A DNA stretch of 64,000 nucleotides from contig JAYTOY010000074.1 of NCBI GenBank assembly GCA_043747555.1, forward strand, positions 25,588 through 89,587, read 5' to 3'. The notes beneath the pieces are model-generated. The model worked only from the letters and a program-made list of their open reading frames with translations, had not been told where the DNA came from and did no database searches. This DNA comes from JAYWDA01 sp043747555 (lineage in GTDB: Bacteria > Bdellovibrionota > Bdellovibrionia > Bdellovibrionales > Bdellovibrionaceae). Position numbers and translations under genes: made by a program. Each line of letters begins with the position of its first letter. Within the stretch, counting starts at the first letter, position 1. Below, in pieces: positions 59,645-64,000 of the stretch.

Positions 59645-61747
59645 ATGTCTTACAAAGATCCAAAGATCATTTCGGATCTTAAGTTCACTCGAAATATCGG
59701 CGTCATGGCACACATCGACGCCGGTAAAACGACCACCTCCGAACGAATTCTTTACTACACTGGAAAAAGTCACAAGATAGGCGAAGTTCACGATGGCGCA
59801 GCCACCATGGACTGGATGGCCCAAGAGCAAGAGCGTGGTATCACGATCACTTCTGCTGCGACCATGTGTTACTGGAAAGATCACAGAATAAATCTGATCG
59901 ATACACCAGGGCATGTGGATTTCACCATCGAAGTCGAAAGATCATTGCGTGTTCTGGATGGAGCTGTAGCCGTTTTTGACGGTGTGAATGGCGTTGAACC
60001 TCAGTCAGAAACAGTCTGGCGCCAAGCTGATAAATATAAAGTTCCCCGTATTTGTTTTATTAATAAAATGGACCGCGTCGGTGCTGATTTCGTGATGAGT
60101 GTGAACTCGTTAAAAGAGCGTCTGCAAGCCAATCCAATTCCTATCCAAGTTCCCATCGGCCTTGAGGAAAATTTTAAAGGCATTGTTGATCTGATTGAAA
60201 ATAAAGCCATGATGTGGGGCGCGCAAGGCTTGGGCGAAAATTTTGAAATCGTCGAAATCCCCTCTGACATGAAAGAAGAAATCGCTCGGTACCGAACTGA
60301 AGTGATTGAAAAAATTGTTGAGTTCGATGATGTGCTTTTTGAAAAATATTTGAACGGCGATGCTATTTCTCCGGCTGAATTAAAGGCCGCCCTTCGCAAG
60401 GGTACGCTTGCTATTAAAGCTTTTCCTGTTTTATGTGGAGCCGCTTTCAAAAACAAAGGCGTCCAGCCCTTGCTTGATGCCGTGATTGATTATTTACCAG
60501 CACCCAATGACGTGCCACCAATGATGGGCTTTCATCCAGATCGCCCTGATAAAGAAATTGTATGTCCGCTTGAATTTGATGTTCCAGCCGCTGCCTTGGC
60601 TTTTAAAATTGCCAATGATCCTTTCTCTGGAACATTAACCTACATCCGAGTTTACTCAGGTGAAGTGAAGGTCGGAGATCAGCTGTACAATCCTCGAACT
60701 CAGAAAAAAGAACGCATCCAGCGGCTGGTAAAAATGCACGCCAACTCTCGGGAAGAAATTCAATCTCTGAAAGCGGGCGATATTGGCGCCACCATTGGCC
60801 TAAAATTTACTGGCACCGGCGACACTCTTTGCGAAACGGCTCATCCGATCGTTCTAGAATCGATCACCTTCCCCGAGCCAGTGATTGCTGTGGCCATAGA
60901 AGCAAAATCTTCTGGTGAGCAGGAGAAGATGCTAGAGGGCTTAGCCAAGCTAGAAAAAGAAGATCCCTCTTGTCGTCTAAGAACCGATCCCGAAACTGGA
61001 CAAATCCTTTTGGCCGGAATGGGCGAGCTGCATTTAGAAATTTTAGTGGACCGATTGCTGCGCGAACATAAAGTTCAAGCCAATGTCGGAAAGCCTCAGG
61101 TTTCATACCGTGAAACAATTTCATCAGCGGTGCAAGAAGACCACACTTACGAGCGAGAGGTCGCCAACGAAAAACATTTCGCTCGTGTGACTCTAAAAAT
61201 TGAGCCCATCCATCAAAAAGAAGGCATTCAGTTCAATAGCCTTGTTCCTGTCAGCAAGGATTTCACGCAACCGTTCTTGAAGGCGGTCGAAGGTGGATTT
61301 CGTGAATCTGCTGAAGTGGGTCCGGTTGCCAATTACTCTTTAATCGGAATCAAAGGCACCATTATGGCGATTGGAACTCAGCCAGATTCTGCTAGTGAAA
61401 TGGCATTTAAAGCTGCGACTTCATTGGCTTTTCGGGATGCCGTGCGCAAAGCCAAGGTTGAGCTTCTGGAGCCGATCTTCAAGCTTGAGATCACTTGTCC
61501 TGATGATTTTGTCGGCAATATCGTTGGAGATTTGAACTCACGCCGAGGCCGTATTCTTTCGATGAATATGAAGCCAGGCGGGGGACAAATTATTCACGCC
61601 GAAGCGCCATTAGCGACTTTATTTGGTTACGCCACAGATATTCGAAGCCTGAGCCAGGGGCGAGCGACATTTTTTATGGACTTCCTTGAGTACTCAGTTG
61701 TGCCGCCTAAGGTCAAAGCTGAGATACTCAAGCGCCTGGGTCGTTGA
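59645..61747 (+). CDS. fusA: elongation factor G
   Basis: This 700-residue translocase has G1 AHIDAGKTT, the effector RGITITSAA, G3 DTPGHVDF, G4 NKMD and domains II-V including the domain IV segment. Length is normal. It is followed not by tufA but by a 333-base gap and rpsJ. Confidence 0.98.
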   Translation: MSYKDPKIISDLKFTRNIGVMAHIDAGKTTTSERILYYTGKSHKIGEVHDGAATMDWMAQEQERGITITSAATMCYWKDHRINLIDTPGHVDFTIEVERSLRVLDGAVAVFDGVNGVEPQSETVWRQADKYKVPRICFINKMDRVGADFVMSVNSLKERLQANPIPIQVPIGLEENFKGIVDLIENKAMMWGAQGLGENFEIVEIPSDMKEEIARYRTEVIEKIVEFDDVLFEKYLNGDAISPAELKAALRKGTLAIKAFPVLCGAAFKNKGVQPLLDAVIDYLPAPNDVPPMMGFHPDRPDKEIVCPLEFDVPAAALAFKIANDPFSGTLTYIRVYSGEVKVGDQLYNPRTQKKERIQRLVKMHANSREEIQSLKAGDIGATIGLKFTGTGDTLCETAHPIVLESITFPEPVIAVAIEAKSSGEQEKMLEGLAKLEKEDPSCRLRTDPETGQILLAGMGELHLEILVDRLLREHKVQANVGKPQVSYRETISSAVQEDHTYEREVANEKHFARVTLKIEPIHQKEGIQFNSLVPVSKDFTQPFLKAVEGGFRESAEVGPVANYSLIGIKGTIMAIGTQPDSASEMAFKAATSLAFRDAVRKAKVELLEPIFKLEITCPDDFVGNIVGDLNSRRGRILSMNMKPGGGQIIHAEAPLATLFGYATDIRSLSQGRATFFMDFLEYSVVPPKVKAEILKRLGR

Positions 61748-62080
61748 TTTAAGAGCTAATTGTCTTAAAATCGACATTTCGTCGGTGGCCTCCAGAGTTA
61801 AAATTTCCTCAAAAAATGAAACTTTTGAAACCCTTTACAAAAGATTTTATTTTTCTTTGACATAACCTGGTCGAAATTGCATATTTGCGCACTCAGCGCT
61901 TAATTGTTTGCAAAAAACCCTCTGAATTTTTCGGGCCGCACAGGGCTCCTCCAGAGACAAGTTTTCGATGGAATAATTAAGTTTAAGACGAAACTGAATC
62001 GCCTCTTTAAGTTTAGAGAAGATTTCAGGGACACTGCAGGTTTAAAACATTTAGGTAACAATGTTAGGAAAGTGGCGGAT
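61748..62080. other. 333-base fusA-rpsJ intergenic region
   Basis: It contains the S10 promoter (listed separately) and a leader of about 190 bases with a GCGC/GCGC hairpin near 61886-61901. A short TTAAGA/TCTTAA inverted repeat follows fusA without a T-run. The in-frame upward extension of rpsJ has no ribosome site and is not taken as coding. Confidence 0.6.
61857..61885 (+). promoter_or_regulatory. S10 operon promoter
   Basis: A perfect TTGACA (61857-61862), 17-base spacer and CATATT (61880-61885) form the best sigma-70-type promoter in the window, about 190 bases before rpsJ. Confidence 0.75.
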
Positions 62081-62389
62081 ATGAGTAATCAAAGAATCAG
62101 AATTCGACTGAAAGCTTTTGATCACAAACTTCTCGATCAATCGACTAAAGAGATTGTCGAAACGGCTCGTCGTACGGGCGCGAAAGTGGCTGGACCCATT
62201 CCTTTGCCAACTAGAATCAACCGATTTACAGTTCTTCGTTCTCCTCACGTTGATAAAAAATCACGTGAACAATTTGAAATTAGAACTCACAAGCGCATGT
62301 TGGATATCCTTGAGCCGACTCAACAGACTGTCGACCAACTGATGAAGTTGGACCTTTCTGCCGGTGTCGACGTAGATATCAAGTTATAA
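62081..62389 (+). CDS. rpsJ: 30S ribosomal protein S10
   Basis: ATG 62081 gives the normal 102-residue product, with NQRIRIRLKAFDHKLLDQS at the start and LPTRINRFTVLRSPHVDKKSREQFE in the loop region. It belongs to the 30S head and also pairs with NusB in antitermination. Opens the S10 operon. Confidence 0.98.
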   Translation: MSNQRIRIRLKAFDHKLLDQSTKEIVETARRTGAKVAGPIPLPTRINRFTVLRSPHVDKKSREQFEIRTHKRMLDILEPTQQTVDQLMKLDLSAGVDVDIKL

Positions 62390-62410
62390 TAGAATTTTCA
62401 GGAGTGAATC

Positions 62411-63070
62411 GTGAGCGAAACAACGACAGCAACAAATTCAGAGCTTAAGTTAAATGGGCTCTTTGCTTTTAAAGAAGGAATGGCAACGATCTATAACGAT
62501 CAAGGTGAAGCCGTTCCTGTCACCGTCTTGAGATATGAGCCTTGGTTCGTAGCTCAGGTGAAGACGACAGAAAACGATGGTTACGATGCTATTCAGTTAG
62601 CTTGCCGTCCTAAAAAAGCGAAGAACGTTTCTAAAGCTATCAAAAACCACCTTACTAAAGCCGGTTTTGAAAACGGCGCTCATTTGGTGAAGGAACTCCG
62701 TCAAACGATGCCTGAGGGCGCAGCTATCGGAAACCAACTTTCTATCGAAAGTCTTTCTGTTGGTGATATCGTTAAAATAACTTCCAAGTCTAAGGGTCAT
62801 GGCTTTTGCGGATCTGTTAAACGATGGAGCTTTGCGGGTGGCCCTGCTTCCCACGGTTCTAAGTTTCACAGACAACCAGGTTCAAGCGGTAACCGAACAT
62901 GGCCGGGTCGAGTGATGCCAGGTAAGAAATTTCCTGGTCACTGGGGTGATGAAAACATCACTGTTAAAAATGTCCAAGTTGTTCAAGTGATTCCATCCGA
63001 AAATGTTGTGATGGTGAAGGGTCCGGTTCCGGGCGCTCGCAACACTTTGGTGAAGTTGGTGAGAGAATAG
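62411..63070 (+). CDS. rplC: 50S ribosomal protein L3
   Basis: GTG start after CAGGAG. The 219-residue protein has GHGFCGSVKRWSFAGGPASHGSKFHRQPGSSG and the conserved GKKFPGHWGDE. It is an early-assembly 23S-binding protein near the peptidyl transferase centre. The first ten residues (SETTTATNSE) are an extra polar tail. Confidence 0.98.
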   Translation: MSETTTATNSELKLNGLFAFKEGMATIYNDQGEAVPVTVLRYEPWFVAQVKTTENDGYDAIQLACRPKKAKNVSKAIKNHLTKAGFENGAHLVKELRQTMPEGAAIGNQLSIESLSVGDIVKITSKSKGHGFCGSVKRWSFAGGPASHGSKFHRQPGSSGNRTWPGRVMPGKKFPGHWGDENITVKNVQVVQVIPSENVVMVKGPVPGARNTLVKLVRE

Positions 63071-63071
63071 T

Positions 63072-63701
63072 ATGGCAAATGTAATAAACTGGAAAAAAGA
63101 AAAAGTTGGTCAGGTTGAATTACCGGCTGAGATATTTGAAACTCAAGTGAAGAAGGAAGTTCTTCACCAAGTCGTCAAATGGCAGCTTGCAAGTCGCCGT
63201 CAAGGAACACACTCGACGAAGACTAAAGGTCTTGTCAGTGGTGGTGGTAAAAAGCCATTCAAGCAAAAAGGAACAGGAAACGCCCGTCAGGGTTCAACTC
63301 GTTCTCCTTTAATGCCTGGAGGAGGAACTACATTTGGTCCACTTCCGCGTAGTTATGCTTTCCAATTGCCTAAAAAATTACGTCGCTTAGGTCTTTGCAT
63401 GGCGCTTTCTCATTTACACAAAGAAGGCCGTTTGTATGTTATCGACAGCATGGATTCTAAAGAAGGCAAAACAGGCGAACTTAGCAAACGTTTAGCTGGA
63501 TTTGGTTTGAACAAGGCAATTTTGATTGATTCTACAATCAACGAAAAGTTCGGTCGCGCTTCTAAAAATATGCGCAACTACCGTTACTTTGGTGTTGAGG
63601 GTTTGAACGTATACGACCTTCTTAAGTTTAACGCTGCTGTTATTACGAAAGAGTCTGTAGAAAAAATCGTCGAGCGTTGCTCATTGGAGAATGTACGATG
63701 A
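63072..63701 (+). CDS. rplD: 50S ribosomal protein L4
   Basis: This 209-residue protein has the exit-tunnel loop (KKPFKQKGTGNARQGSTRSPLMPGG) and PLPRSYAFQLPKKLRRLGL. In E. coli L4 also represses the S10 operon. It starts one base after rplC and overlaps rplW by four bases. Confidence 0.98.
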   Translation: MANVINWKKEKVGQVELPAEIFETQVKKEVLHQVVKWQLASRRQGTHSTKTKGLVSGGGKKPFKQKGTGNARQGSTRSPLMPGGGTTFGPLPRSYAFQLPKKLRRLGLCMALSHLHKEGRLYVIDSMDSKEGKTGELSKRLAGFGLNKAILIDSTINEKFGRASKNMRNYRYFGVEGLNVYDLLKFNAAVITKESVEKIVERCSLENVR

Positions 63702-63976
63702 AACAAATTATAAAAAGACCTCTGATCACAGAGAAAAATACGATTCACAACGCCGGTGGTGTTTACGTTTTTGAAGTTGTTAAAGAAGCTTCGAAAGATG
63801 ACATCAAGGTCGCTGTTGAGAAAAGTTTTAAAGTTAAAGTGGCCACTGTTCGAACAATGAACAGCCGCGGTCATCGTAAGCAAACAAAATTTGGTCTTAC
63901 AAAAGCTCCTTATTGGAAAAAAGCTCTTGTAACTCTTAAAGCTGGCGAGAAGATTGCCTTATTTGAGGGAGTGTAA
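63698..63976 (+). CDS. rplW: 50S ribosomal protein L23
   Basis: ATG 63698, in an ATGA overlap with rplD and after GGAGA, gives the 92-residue L23 (IIKRPLITEKNT, VEKSFKVKVATVRTMN, GHRKQTKFGLTKAPYWKKALVTL). It docks trigger factor and SRP at the exit tunnel. Confidence 0.97.
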   Translation: MKQIIKRPLITEKNTIHNAGGVYVFEVVKEASKDDIKVAVEKSFKVKVATVRTMNSRGHRKQTKFGLTKAPYWKKALVTLKAGEKIALFEGV

Positions 63977-63977
63977 A

Positions 63978-64000
63978 ATGGGGATTAGAACATTTAACCC
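63978..64000 (+). CDS. rplB: 50S ribosomal protein L2 (start only)
   Basis: ATG 63978 begins MGIRTFNP before the window ends, one base after the rplW stop. Position in the S10 operon and this N-terminus indicate L2. Confidence 0.85.

Noticed and set aside
61904..62080. N-terminal extension of S10
   Set aside because: The extension is basic, unlike any S10 family start, and the ATG at 62081 gives the standard N-terminus.

Overview
The window is chromosomal housekeeping DNA from a moderately AT-rich, flagellated Gram-negative bacterium. Gene content suggests a Bdellovibrio-like (Bdellovibrionota) organism, probably one of the low-GC relatives. The supporting features are many secreted proteins and lipoproteins, a secreted subtilisin, a histone H1-like KAAPK-repeat protein, sigma-54-type regulators, a poly-HAMP hybrid kinase and an NtrYX pair. 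This placement is an inference; the window has no rRNA and no database search was possible.

Layout. 1-3.9 kb: the end of a response regulator, a GYF-GYF-PilZ protein, a von Willebrand A-like lipoprotein and a secreted S8 protease. 4.2-10.3 kb: a compact operon for the peripheral arm of complex I (nuoB, fused nuoCD, nuoE, nuoF, a short nuoG, nuoI) with no membrane-arm genes. 10.3-12.8 kb: three exported proteins, one with lytic-transglycosylase motifs. 12.8-13.2 kb: an apparently structured RNA ending in a T-run. 13.2-20 kb: recO with an unrecognised partner, xerC, a sigma-54-type activator, a histone-like protein, a lipoprotein gene split by a 20-bp insertion, and a flagellin with a sigma-28-like promoter and a six-codon leader ORF. 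20-24.4 kb: clpB and exported proteins. 24.5-30.4 kb: ribE-ribBA-ribH-ntrY-ntrX, a tight cluster in which RibBA has lost its GTP cyclohydrolase II zinc site and NtrX its GAFTGA loop. 30.6-35.2 kb: a BON-domain/YflT-like stress pair, proS and pyrF. 35.3-42.9 kb: an 1836-residue HAMP-array hybrid kinase overlapping a second hybrid kinase. 42.9-44.5 kb: a phosphatase and a TrmH-family methyltransferase.

44.6-64 kb is the classical translation/transcription block: tRNA-Thr, Tyr, Gly, Thr, tuf, tRNA-Trp, secE, nusG, rplK, rplA, rplJ, rplL, rpoB, rpoC, then rpsL, rpsG, fusA (no tufA here), then the start of the S10 operon (rpsJ, rplC, rplD, rplW, start of rplB). Hairpins lie at most junctions: an L10 leader, an rplL-rpoB attenuator, an rpoB-rpoC hairpin, the rpoC terminator, and a repeated hairpin family around the tRNA/tuf/nusG genes.

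Starts were chosen from Shine-Dalgarno sites and family N-termini, so several CDS are shorter than the maximal open frame. The most unusual items are the HAMP array, the 12.98-13.1 kb RNA, the flagellin leader, the split lipoprotein gene, the repeated hairpins with a possible alternative pairing before tRNA-Trp, and the two degenerate catalytic or contact sites in the rib-ntr cluster.
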